NCBI GenBank assembly: GCA_003644215.1
Contig: QNBU01000096.1
Location: 1 to 5,105 of the forward strand
Reading direction: 5' to 3'
DNA: 5,105 nucleotides
DNA from: Planctomycetota bacterium
GTDB lineage: Bacteria; Planctomycetota; Phycisphaerae; Sedimentisphaerales; Anaerohalosphaeraceae
A model generated the notes under the pieces. That model ran no database searches and had not been told where the DNA came from. It saw nothing but the letters and a program-made list of their open reading frames with translations. The position numbers and the translations under genes are program-made. Of the stretch, positions 1 through 5,105 are shown piece by piece. Each line of letters starts with the position of its first letter. The first letter of the stretch is position 1.

Positions 1-16
1 GAATGTTGAGAAATTA

Positions 17-220
17 CTAATGCTCAGCAAAGCCGCTTAGTAAACTTTTGGCGTAGGCGTCACTATTATCAACATTGGCCTCTCTTAAATAAAAGACGGG
101 TGTTTTGTAAAACGCCCAGGGGCCGTGCGATCTCGCATAACGAGCGATTCCCATCGTCAATGCCCGGTCAAACCTACGGGAGTTTTCAAACAACAACATA
201 ACTTTAGGTGTTTTTCGCAT
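17..220 (-). CDS. Short ORF: N-terminal fragment of a XylR-like (LacI/AraC) transcription regulator, probably truncated
   Basis: The 67-residue product begins MRKTPKVMLLFENSRR and continues with GIARYARSHGPWAFYK. This pattern (basic start, hydrophobic beta strand, SR, GIARYAR, HGPW.FY) is the usual opening of XylR-type regulators, which have a periplasmic-binding-protein-like sensor domain followed by a C-terminal AraC-type DNA-binding domain and run to about 380-400 residues. Only the first strand and helix of the sensor domain are present. The resemblance fades after about residue 46, and the frame ends in TAG followed directly by in-frame TAA. I could not pick up the rest of the family in another frame in the few bases left before the window edge. 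Without a DNA-binding domain the product should not act as a regulator. It is most likely a decayed or frameshifted gene, less likely a genuine small protein. The ATG at 220 fits the family start; the ribosome binding site upstream is weak (AAAAAGA). Family assignment is from memory of the motif; truncation is seen directly. Confidence 0.6.
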   Translation of the reverse strand: MRKTPKVMLLFENSRRFDRALTMGIARYARSHGPWAFYKTPVFYLREANVDNSDAYAKSLLSGFAEH

Positions 221-256
221 CGTATCTTTTTATAAACCTGATATTAAAATTTGCCA

Positions 257-292
257 AGCTAATTTTATATAAAAATCGGCTAAACGTGTAAA
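257..292 (-). promoter_or_regulatory. Sigma-70-type promoter for the XylR-like fragment
   Basis: On the minus strand TTTACA (292-287) is separated by 17 bp from TATAAA (269-264), in a locally AT-rich stretch. Each box matches five of six consensus bases. Transcription would start near 257, leaving a leader of about 37 nt before the ATG at 220. The -35 box lies inside a short direct repeat (GTTTA-CAC-GTTTA) that could be a regulator half-site. This is a consensus match only. Confidence 0.5.
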
Positions 293-303
293 CAACGAAT
301 AAT

Positions 304-336
304 GGTTTTTTGAGATGTTTTACCATCTCGAAAACC
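304..336. other. Strong imperfect hairpin upstream of the leftward promoter
   Basis: GAGATG at 312-317 pairs with CATCTC at 324-329 around a 6-nt loop. The stem extends outward through a T-G wobble, four T-A pairs, one bulged T and two G-C pairs (304-305 with 335-336), about 13 pairs in all. There is no T-run after it on either strand, so it is not a good intrinsic terminator. It ends about 12 bp upstream of the -35 box of the leftward promoter, so it could be an operator or activator site for that gene. It could instead be part of a rightward structured transcript ending at the terminator near 497. Confidence 0.45.
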
Positions 337-368
337 TTGTTGTACTGAACGCGTGGGGTTTGGTGTAA

Positions 369-412
369 CGATTTCAACTATTTTAAGCAAGCGATTTCGG
401 CTTTAAGTAAAG
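369..412. repeat. Imperfect tandem repeat, about 20-23 bp unit, two copies
   Basis: CGATTTC occurs at 369-375 and again at 392-398. TTTAAG follows each copy, at 382-387 and 402-407, trailed by CAAG and TAAAG respectively. The two units are offset by 23 bp at the front and 20 bp at the back, so they differ by a small indel. An offset of about two helical turns would suit a pair of binding sites, but the region is AT-rich and a chance resemblance is possible. Confidence 0.3.
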
Positions 413-427
413 GATTTATCCCTGATT

Positions 428-449
428 TTGGGCTAAAAAACTGCCCCAA
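428..449. other. Small hairpin in the intergenic region
   Basis: TTGGGC (428-433) pairs with GCCCCAA (443-449), with one bulged C, around a 9-nt A-rich loop. It lies just upstream of the terminator-like hairpin at 463-497 and may belong to the same RNA if the strand is transcribed. There is no independent evidence of function. Confidence 0.3.
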
Positions 450-462
450 CGAACCGGCCCTG

Positions 463-497
463 CTGCCTGGAATATCCGTATTGAGGCAGGACTTTTT
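463..497 (+). terminator. Terminator-like hairpin with T-tract, no obvious upstream gene
   Basis: CTGCCT (463-468) pairs with AGGCAG (484-489). Inside it, AATA (471-474) pairs with TATT (479-482) around a TCCG loop, giving a two-part stem with a small internal loop. Three bases later comes TTTTT (493-497), then ATT. This is the layout of a rho-independent terminator reading rightward. No rightward protein gene precedes it in the window, so it either ends an unrecognised small RNA or is coincidental. On the opposite strand no T-run follows, so it is not a good terminator for the tRNA. Confidence 0.4.
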
Positions 498-520
498 ATT
501 CAGGATCAGCAGCAATGGAC

Positions 521-545
521 TTTTACGAGTCAATCAGACTCAAAA
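521..545. other. Inverted repeat downstream of the tRNA gene
   Basis: GAGTC (527-531) and GACTC (537-541) form a perfect 5-bp stem around AATCA. It can be lengthened by TTTT (521-524) pairing with AAAA (542-545) if AC is bulged. It lies about 30 bp past the tRNA 3' end on the tRNA strand, so it may help define the 3' end of the precursor. No T-run follows it. Confidence 0.3.
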
Positions 546-560
546 CAGTGTACAGAAAGG

Positions 561-566
561 AAAAAA
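561..566 (-). terminator. T6 run just past the tRNA, possible termination signal
   Basis: On the minus strand the tRNA is followed by GTTAAG and then six T residues. No separate GC-rich hairpin lies between the tRNA and this run, so if it terminates transcription the acceptor and T arms of the tRNA would have to supply the stem. It may simply be an AT-rich trailer. Confidence 0.25.
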
Positions 567-572
567 CTTAAC

Positions 573-643
573 TGCGGGTGACCAGAATCGAACTGGCGTA
601 TCCAGCTTGGGAAGCTGATGTTCTACCACTGAACTACACCCGC
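573..643 (-). tRNA. tRNA-Gly, anticodon CCC
   Basis: The 71-nt gene folds into a standard cloverleaf. The acceptor stem GCGGGTG (643-637) pairs with CACCCGC (580-574). The D stem is GTTC/GAAC with loop AGTGGTA. The anticodon stem is TCAGC/GCTGG around TTCCCAA, which places CCC at positions 34-36. The T stem is GCCAG/CTGGT around TTCGATT, and the variable loop has four bases. The tRNA therefore reads GGG codons as glycine. It closely resembles the E. coli CCC-type glycine tRNA. CCA is not encoded: the acceptor stem is followed by A at position 73, then GTT, so a CCA-adding enzyme is required. A73 is unusual, because bacterial glycine tRNAs normally carry U73. Confidence 0.97.
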
Positions 644-658
644 GTAAGTTCTTATAAT

Positions 659-693
659 CCAGACAGATATACATTCTTAAAAGCATTTGTCAA
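659..693 (-). promoter_or_regulatory. Promoter of the tRNA-Gly gene
   Basis: On the minus strand a perfect -35 box TTGACA (693-688) is followed after 16 bp by TATATC (671-666), a four-of-six match to the -10 consensus preceded by TG. Transcription would begin near 659, giving a leader of about 16 nt before the mature 5' end at 643, which fits RNase P processing. The exact -10 register is uncertain, since ATATCT one base later gives a 17-bp spacer. Confidence 0.6.
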
Positions 694-951
694 GTGAAAA
701 ATGTCGCTCCGGCGTCCCATCAGGGTCAAGGCCGCTTGTTCCCGCAAGCCGAAACCCGCAGTATCGACGCATCGGCAGCCATCGGCCCCAACGAGGTCGA
801 ATAGTCCCTCCTCAATCCAACAATCATTCTGCCCAAAAATACATTCAAAAACAATCGTCCATCTGCCAAACTGGCACACGAAAAAACCGATGCTCTCATA
901 GCTTCTTTTAACAAAAGCACATAAGATACGATCCATCTTCCGGCACACCAT
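694..951. other. Intergenic stretch without a supported gene
   Basis: About 260 bp lie between the tRNA promoter and the clpB promoter, which point away from each other. Short reading frames run through it on both strands, but none begins with a convincing ribosome binding site or resembles a known family. The left part (about 710-800) is GC-rich like coding DNA and contains a small stem, GCTTG/CAAGC at about 736-751. The right part is A-rich. I see no repeat array, RNA gene or known heat-shock operator here. Confidence 0.5.
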
Positions 952-980
952 TTGCAAATATAACTCACAGCGAGTAAAAT
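952..980 (+). promoter_or_regulatory. Candidate clpB promoter
   Basis: TTGCAA (952-957), four of six matches to the -35 consensus, is followed by a 17-bp spacer and TAAAAT (975-980), five of six for the -10 box. The start point would fall near 987, giving a very short leader of about 14 nt that just includes the ribosome binding site. I see no CIRCE inverted repeat and no clear sigma-32-type box, so heat-shock control, usual for clpB, is not explained by a motif I recognise. A promoter further upstream is possible. Confidence 0.4.
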
Positions 981-987
981 AGACACC

Positions 988-995
988 GAAAGGGG
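988..995 (+). promoter_or_regulatory. Ribosome binding site of clpB
   Basis: GAAAGGGG sits immediately before the start codon. GAAAGG matches the complement of the 16S rRNA 3' end and ends 7 nt from the ATG at 1001, a normal spacing. Together with the conserved N-terminus this fixes the start codon. Confidence 0.75.
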
Positions 996-1000
996 AACAG

Positions 1001-3583
1001 ATGAAATTTGATAAATTCACCGTCAAGGCCCAGGAAGCGATGGCCACCAGCCAGCAGTTGGCGATGGCCCGCTTGCACACCGTTGTAACGCCGCTGCATA
1101 TTCTCTATGCCCTGCTGGATGATGAACAGGGCCTGGCTGCGATAATCCTCGAAAAAATCGGCTCCAACGCCAACCGTATCAAACAAATGACCGACAGCGA
1201 GCTAAACCGCCTTGCCACCGGTCAACCCGGCGGGATGATTATGCCCGATCCGGCGTTTGGCCAAGTCGTTCTCGATGGCCAAAACAAAGCCGATACACTT
1301 GGCGACGAATTCCTCAGCGTTGAGCATATTCTGATGTCGCTGGCCGACATTAAAAGCGACGCCAAGGAAATCCTTAGCGTCAATTCCATCGATGTCGAAC
1401 GGATTACAAAGGCGATCAAGGAAATTCGCGGCGGCTCAAAAGTGATCGACGAAAACCCCGAAAGTAAATACAAGGCCCTCGAACGCTACGGCATCGACCT
1501 GCTTGAGATGGCTCGCAAAGGCAAACTCGATCCCGTCATCGGCCGTGACGAAGAAATCCGCCGCTGTATGCAGGTGTTGAACCGCCGCACCAAAAACAAT
1601 CCCGTCCTCATCGGCGAACCCGGCGTCGGAAAAACCGCCATCGTCGAAGGACTCGCCCAGCGAATCATCGCCGGCGATGTTCCTTCCGGATTGAAAGACA
1701 AAAAAGTCGTCGCACTGGACATGGGCGCGTTGATTGCGGGGACGAAGTTTCGCGGCGAGTTTGAGGACCGATTTAAGGCGGTGCTGAAAGAAGTTACCAA
1801 GTCCGACGGCCAGATCATCCTGTTCATCGATGAACTGCACACCATCGTCGGCGCCGGCAAGACCGAGGGGTCTGTCGATGCGGGCAACCTGCTCAAGCCC
1901 TCATTGGCTCGCGGAGAATTGCGGTGTATCGGCGCGACCACACTGGACGAATATCGTAAATACATCGAAAAAGACGCCGCCTTGGAACGCCGTTTTCAAC
2001 CGGTCATGGTCGATCCGCCATCCGTGGAGGAAACCATCGCTATTTTGCGGGGGCTAAAAGACCGTTACGACGCGCATCACGGCGTACGGATTACCGACGC
2101 GGCGCTGGTTGCGGCGGCAACGCTGTCTAACCGCTATATATCCGACCGTTTCCTGCCGGATAAGGCCATTGACCTGATGGACGAAGCGGCCTCCCGTCTG
2201 CGAATCGAAAACGACTCGCTGCCATCGGAACTGGATGCCATTCGTCGCGAGATTATGCGGCTGGAAATCGAACGCGAAGCCCTCAAAAAAGAAATCGACA
2301 AAAGCAGTCAAAAACAGCTCGAAAAATGCCAGAAACAACTGGCCGAACTCAAAACCAAAGACGGCGAACTGACCACAAAATGGGAAAAAGAAAAGGGAAC
2401 CATCGACACGACCAAGATCCTCAAAGAACAACTCACCGCCGCCCGCACCGAGTTTGAGGATGCCCGGCGAAAAGGCGAACTCGAACGCGCCGCCCGCTTG
2501 AAATATGAGACAATTCTCGGTCTTGAGCAGCAATTAAAAGCCGCCGAAGAAAAGGTCGCCCTGGCCAACGGCTCAGCGATGATCCACAATGAAGTCAATG
2601 AAGAACAAATCGCTGAAGTCGTCAGCAAGTGGACCGGTGTGCCGACCTCCCGCCTGATGAGCGGCCAGCGCCAGCGGCTGATGAAGATGGAAACCGAGAT
2701 CGCCGCCCGTGTCGTCGGACAGGATGAAGCGGTCGCGGCTGTCTGTAATGCCGTCCGCCGAAGCCGGGCCGGACTCGGCGACCCGAGCCGCCCTATCGGA
2801 ACATTTCTGTTTCTGGGTCCGACCGGCGTGGGGAAAACCGAATTAGCCAAAGCCCTCGCCGAGTTTCTGTTTAACGACCCGGCCAGTATGGTGCGGATTG
2901 ATATGAGCGAGTTTATGGAACAGCACTCCGTCGCCCGGCTTATCGGCGCCCCTCCCGGCTATGTCGGCTATGAAGAAGGCGGCCGGCTCACCGAGGCCGT
3001 TCGCCGCAAACCGTATTCGGTCATCCTGCTCGACGAGATCGAAAAAGCCCATCCGGACATCTTCAATGTCCTCTTGCAGGTCTTCGATGACGGCCGGCTC
3101 ACCGACGGCAAGGGCCGCACCGTTGATTTCAAGAATACCATCATCATTATGACCAGCAACTTCGCCAGCGAAGCGATCCTGCGACTGACCGAAGAACAAG
3201 GCGCCGAATGGGAGATCGCCGCCCATGTCAAAGAGGCACTGCGGCAATACTTCAAACCGGAGTTTCTAAACCGCATCGACGAGTCAATTATCTTCAAAAC
3301 GCTAACGCGAGAAAATTTGAAGCAGATTGTGGACATCCAATTACGAAACCTGACCGCCCGGCTCAAAGCCCGACAACTCACCATCGAGTTCACCGCCGCC
3401 GCCACCGATCAGCTCATCGATGAGGGCTACGACCCGTCCTTCGGCGCAAGGCCCTTAAAGCGCGTCATCCAGCAGCGGCTGGAAAACAAACTGGCCACAG
3501 AGATCATCGCCGGGAAATTCACCGAAGGCGACGCTATAAAAATAGACGGCACCGGCCACACATTCACATTCGAAAAAGCGTAA
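1001..3583 (+). CDS. clpB: ATP-dependent chaperone ClpB (Hsp100 protein disaggregase)
   Basis: This hexameric cytosolic AAA+ machine pulls polypeptides out of aggregates through its central pore, together with DnaK, DnaJ and GrpE. The 860-residue product is full length for the family (E. coli about 857). Domains in order: two Clp N repeats (about 1-145); first ATPase domain with Walker A GEPGVGKT (205-212), Walker B ILFIDE (273-278), GATT (311-314) and arginine fingers R330/R331; coiled-coil middle domain (about 408-525), rich in K, E and Q, with the conserved tyrosine at 502, where DnaK docks; second ATPase domain with Walker A GPTGVGKT (606-613), pore loop GAPPGYVGY (649-657), Walker B VILLDE (674-679), sensor-1 N720, arginine finger R758 and sensor-2 GARP (815-818). 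All catalytic residues are intact. The middle domain, and the absence of an evident ClpP-binding IGF/IGL loop, separate it from ClpA and ClpC. The first pore loop reads TKFRGEFE, with F250 in place of the usual tyrosine. It is monocistronic here, with a convergent neighbour downstream. Confidence 0.98.
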   Translation: MKFDKFTVKAQEAMATSQQLAMARLHTVVTPLHILYALLDDEQGLAAIILEKIGSNANRIKQMTDSELNRLATGQPGGMIMPDPAFGQVVLDGQNKADTLGDEFLSVEHILMSLADIKSDAKEILSVNSIDVERITKAIKEIRGGSKVIDENPESKYKALERYGIDLLEMARKGKLDPVIGRDEEIRRCMQVLNRRTKNNPVLIGEPGVGKTAIVEGLAQRIIAGDVPSGLKDKKVVALDMGALIAGTKFRGEFEDRFKAVLKEVTKSDGQIILFIDELHTIVGAGKTEGSVDAGNLLKPSLARGELRCIGATTLDEYRKYIEKDAALERRFQPVMVDPPSVEETIAILRGLKDRYDAHHGVRITDAALVAAATLSNRYISDRFLPDKAIDLMDEAASRLRIENDSLPSELDAIRREIMRLEIEREALKKEIDKSSQKQLEKCQKQLAELKTKDGELTTKWEKEKGTIDTTKILKEQLTAARTEFEDARRKGELERAARLKYETILGLEQQLKAAEEKVALANGSAMIHNEVNEEQIAEVVSKWTGVPTSRLMSGQRQRLMKMETEIAARVVGQDEAVAAVCNAVRRSRAGLGDPSRPIGTFLFLGPTGVGKTELAKALAEFLFNDPASMVRIDMSEFMEQHSVARLIGAPPGYVGYEEGGRLTEAVRRKPYSVILLDEIEKAHPDIFNVLLQVFDDGRLTDGKGRTVDFKNTIIIMTSNFASEAILRLTEEQGAEWEIAAHVKEALRQYFKPEFLNRIDESIIFKTLTRENLKQIVDIQLRNLTARLKARQLTIEFTAAATDQLIDEGYDPSFGARPLKRVIQQRLENKLATEIIAGKFTEGDAIKIDGTGHTFTFEKA

Positions 3584-3609
3584 CCCATTGGGAACGCAAG
3601 CATCCACAC

Positions 3610-3659
3610 AAAAACGCGACAGCGCAAGTGAACCCGATTGCATCCTCTCGCTTGTGCTG
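3610..3659 (-). terminator. Hairpin with T5 tail, possible backup terminator for the leftward transporter gene
   Basis: CAGCGCAAGTGA (3620-3631) pairs with TCGCTTGTGCTG (3648-3659) over 12 positions, two of them wobbles, around a 16-nt loop. Read leftward the stem is followed by TCGCG and then TTTTT (3614-3610), which suits a terminator although the T-run starts 5 nt late. Read rightward no T-run follows, but the hairpin lies only 37 nt past the clpB stop and could still protect or define the clpB 3' end. Confidence 0.4.
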
Positions 3660-3723
3660 CCACCACGGACGCACTCGGCAAACAGCACAAAGGACCATCA
3701 TATCATAGCCCAAGGAATTTCGC

Positions 3724-3761
3724 ATAAATAAATCATTAGAAAGTGCGATCGGGGCGGTCGC
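3724..3761 (-). terminator. Likely terminator of the Na/Pi cotransporter gene
   Basis: GCGATCG (3745-3751) pairs with CGGTCGC (3755-3761), seven pairs with one wobble, around a 3-base loop. On the minus strand it begins 12 nt after the transporter stop codon and is followed by AC, TTTC and a further T-rich stretch. The position and GC-rich stem support a rho-independent terminator; the tail is interrupted, so efficiency may be moderate. Confidence 0.5.
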
Positions 3762-3773
3762 GTTCCCATGCAG

Positions 3774-5105
3774 CTACTTTTCACCGATCAAGACTTCCGC
3801 GATATTGAACGCATGGTCCTTGATTCGGCGGTAGGCCGTCAGCATATCGGTATAGATCAAGCTCATCAGCGGATTGTCCTCCGCTTTCGTAACACGCTCC
3901 AAGTGTCGGCTGCGGCATTCTTTCATCAGATTCGTCACCGCAACCCCCTTGACCTGCATCTCGCTGAAGTATTCGGGGGCGTCATTGCTTCGCTCGAGGC
4001 CGTCGGCGATCAGGTCGATGTATTGATCCACTTTGTTATGAAGCTCGATCATATCCCTTAAGCCGCCATCGCTGAATTTCTGGCCCGTATCCTGTACTTT
4101 CAGACGCAGTTTCAACAGGCCCTGTATGTAGTCACTGATCGATTCCAGCTCGTCGGCAATACGCAATTGCCCGCTGGCCGAGTGCATCAGCTCGTGCGGG
4201 ATACTACCGGTCATGATCTCACCGATAAACTCAGCCACCTCTTTTTGGATGACATCCAAGTCGTTTTCCTGCTGGAAGATCACTTCTGCCGCTTCGGGCC
4301 GGGGTTTATCATTGGACAAAAACGGCTTTAGACCGGCCATCATTTCTTTGGCCATCACGCCCATTTTGATCAACTCTTTATACGACTGCTCAATCGCAAT
4401 CGCCGGCGTATCCAGCATGCGTACATTGAGGTAGGTCAGATGCGGTACTTCGGCTTTCTTCTTGTCCGGGACGAGCCACATCAAAAATCGCGAAAGCAAA
4501 CCCACAAACGGCAGAAACAGCAAGGTATTGGCAATGTTAAAGCCCGAATGCGTAAACGCGATAGCCGATTGCGTAAAGGGGTACTCTATTCCATGCGTCG
4601 TATATAAGGGCATGTCGGTCAGTTTATGCTCTTCAACATATTGCTTAAAATCGGACGCCGTTACGAAAGAATCCTCCTGGCCCAAAATATCACCGGCACT
4701 ATTAATATGCTGCCCCTGCGAATTTGTAAAATACAACGCCCGTTCAGAGATTTTGTATTGCTCGGCATAACCGGTAACCTTGGGATCGTTTTCTTCGAGA
4801 ATCACGATCGCGGAAATGTCGCAAACCTGTGTTTTCGTGATAATACGGGCAATCAGATTCGTGTAAGGAACAAAGAGAAGCGTGATCCAGAAAACGCCGA
4901 TGATATTGAAAATAACATGCGCATAGGCCGCTCTTTTGGCATTCGTATAAGCGCCCAACGAGGCCAGAAAAGCAGTAATGGTCGTTCCGATATTTTCGCC
5001 AAGAATCAAAGCCGCCGCCGTATGGAAGTCAATCGCCCCTGTCAGAGCCAGCGCCATCGTGATACCCAGCGTTGCCGAAGACGACTGGACAATGGCTGTT
5101 AAGAC
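3774..5105 (-). CDS. Na/Pi cotransporter family protein with PhoU-like C-terminal domain (5' end outside window)
   Basis: The gene is open to the right edge, so 443 C-terminal residues are visible and the start is missing. The M at 5057 is internal: upstream in frame reads TAIVQSSSATLGIT, the QSSSA signature of the Na_Pi_cotrans repeat (visible residues 3-16). A second signature, GENIGTT, lies at 36-42. Hydrophobic segments at about 13-35, 39-55, 60-87 and 180-213 place it in the inner membrane, where the family couples phosphate uptake or export to sodium. Between the last two segments lies a soluble stretch of about 89 residues (about 90-178), presumably outside the membrane. From about 235 to the end is an all-helical PhoU-like domain, recognisable from QLRIADELESISDYI and the closing RRIKDHAFNIAEVL, which likely senses or regulates phosphate flux in the cytoplasm. 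The stop is TAG at 3776-3774. It converges on clpB with 190 bp between them. Family assignment is firm; substrate and direction are inferred. Confidence 0.93.
   Translation of the reverse strand, partial: VLTAIVQSSSATLGITMALALTGAIDFHTAAALILGENIGTTITAFLASLGAYTNAKRAAYAHVIFNIIGVFWITLLFVPYTNLIARIITKTQVCDISAIVILEENDPKVTGYAEQYKISERALYFTNSQGQHINSAGDILGQEDSFVTASDFKQYVEEHKLTDMPLYTTHGIEYPFTQSAIAFTHSGFNIANTLLFLPFVGLLSRFLMWLVPDKKKAEVPHLTYLNVRMLDTPAIAIEQSYKELIKMGVMAKEMMAGLKPFLSNDKPRPEAAEVIFQQENDLDVIQKEVAEFIGEIMTGSIPHELMHSASGQLRIADELESISDYIQGLLKLRLKVQDTGQKFSDGGLRDMIELHNKVDQYIDLIADGLERSNDAPEYFSEMQVKGVAVTNLMKECRSRHLERVTKAEDNPLMSLIYTDMLTAYRRIKDHAFNIAEVLIGEK

Noticed and set aside
573..643. tRNA-Gly as an integration site for a mobile element
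   Set aside because: No duplicate of the tRNA 3' end, integrase gene or other mobility gene is visible in the window.
687..911. Plus-strand frames of 74 and 66 codons upstream of clpB
   Set aside because: Low-complexity S/R/P/Q composition, no ribosome binding site, and two overlapping frames of similar length over the same DNA. Neither looks like a real protein.
652..1080. Minus-strand reading frame of 142 codons overlapping the start of clpB
   Set aside because: It overlaps the clpB N-terminus and both promoters, has a cysteine- and phenylalanine-rich composition unlike a family I know, and lacks a ribosome binding site. It is best explained as an antisense shadow.
2054..2533. Minus-strand frame rich in Phe and Gly opposite clpB
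   Set aside because: It is the mirror of the lysine- and glutamate-rich coiled-coil codons of the ClpB middle domain, so the repeated look is a by-product.
1001..3583. ClpA or ClpC identity for the AAA+ gene
   Set aside because: The long coiled-coil middle domain with conserved Tyr, the 860-residue length and the lack of an evident ClpP-binding loop all point to ClpB.
3768..4061. Plus-strand frames of 97-158 codons over the transporter gene
   Set aside because: These lie antisense to a well-conserved PhoU-like and membrane coding sequence and show no family resemblance.
5055..5057. ATG as the start of the transporter gene
   Set aside because: The frame continues upstream to the window edge and encodes the family signature TAIVQSSSA, so this methionine is internal and the true start is outside.

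Overview
This window is ordinary chromosomal housekeeping sequence from a Gram-negative-type bacterium, with one gene fragment and some unexplained intergenic structure. A member of the PVC group, possibly a planctomycete of the Phycisphaerae type, is the best guess. The clue is weak: the short left-hand reading frame resembles the XylR-type regulators that are very common in those lineages. The coding DNA is moderately GC-rich and the gaps between genes are AT-rich. No phage, transposon, CRISPR or obvious defence system is visible.

Layout from left to right. (1) 17-220, minus strand: a 67-codon reading frame matching only the N-terminus of a XylR-like regulator. It ends at two consecutive stop codons and sits behind a good sigma-70-type promoter. 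(2) 221-572: a 350-bp gap without a protein gene. It holds that promoter, an imperfect tandem repeat, four inverted repeats and one terminator-like hairpin pointing rightward. (3) 573-643, minus strand: tRNA-Gly with anticodon CCC and its own promoter. (4) 644-1000: the tRNA promoter, about 250 bp with nothing recognisable, then a plausible clpB promoter and a clear ribosome binding site. (5) 1001-3583, plus strand: a complete, apparently intact clpB disaggregase gene of 860 codons. (6) 3584-3773: a convergent gap with two hairpins that can serve as terminators for the leftward gene, plus a third repeat arm that competes for pairing. (7) 3774-5105, minus strand: the C-terminal 443 residues of a Na/Pi cotransporter with a PhoU-like tail. 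Its start lies beyond the right edge.

The genes do not form an operon or a shared pathway. clpB has its own promoter, the tRNA is transcribed away from it, and the transporter converges on it. ClpB works with the DnaK system to rescue aggregated protein, the tRNA reads GGG codons, and the transporter handles phosphate. I found no convincing new biological system. The best leads are the truncated regulator, the structured gap at 300-545, the A73 discriminator of the tRNA, the extra soluble domain in the transporter, and the competing hairpins at 3620-3690.
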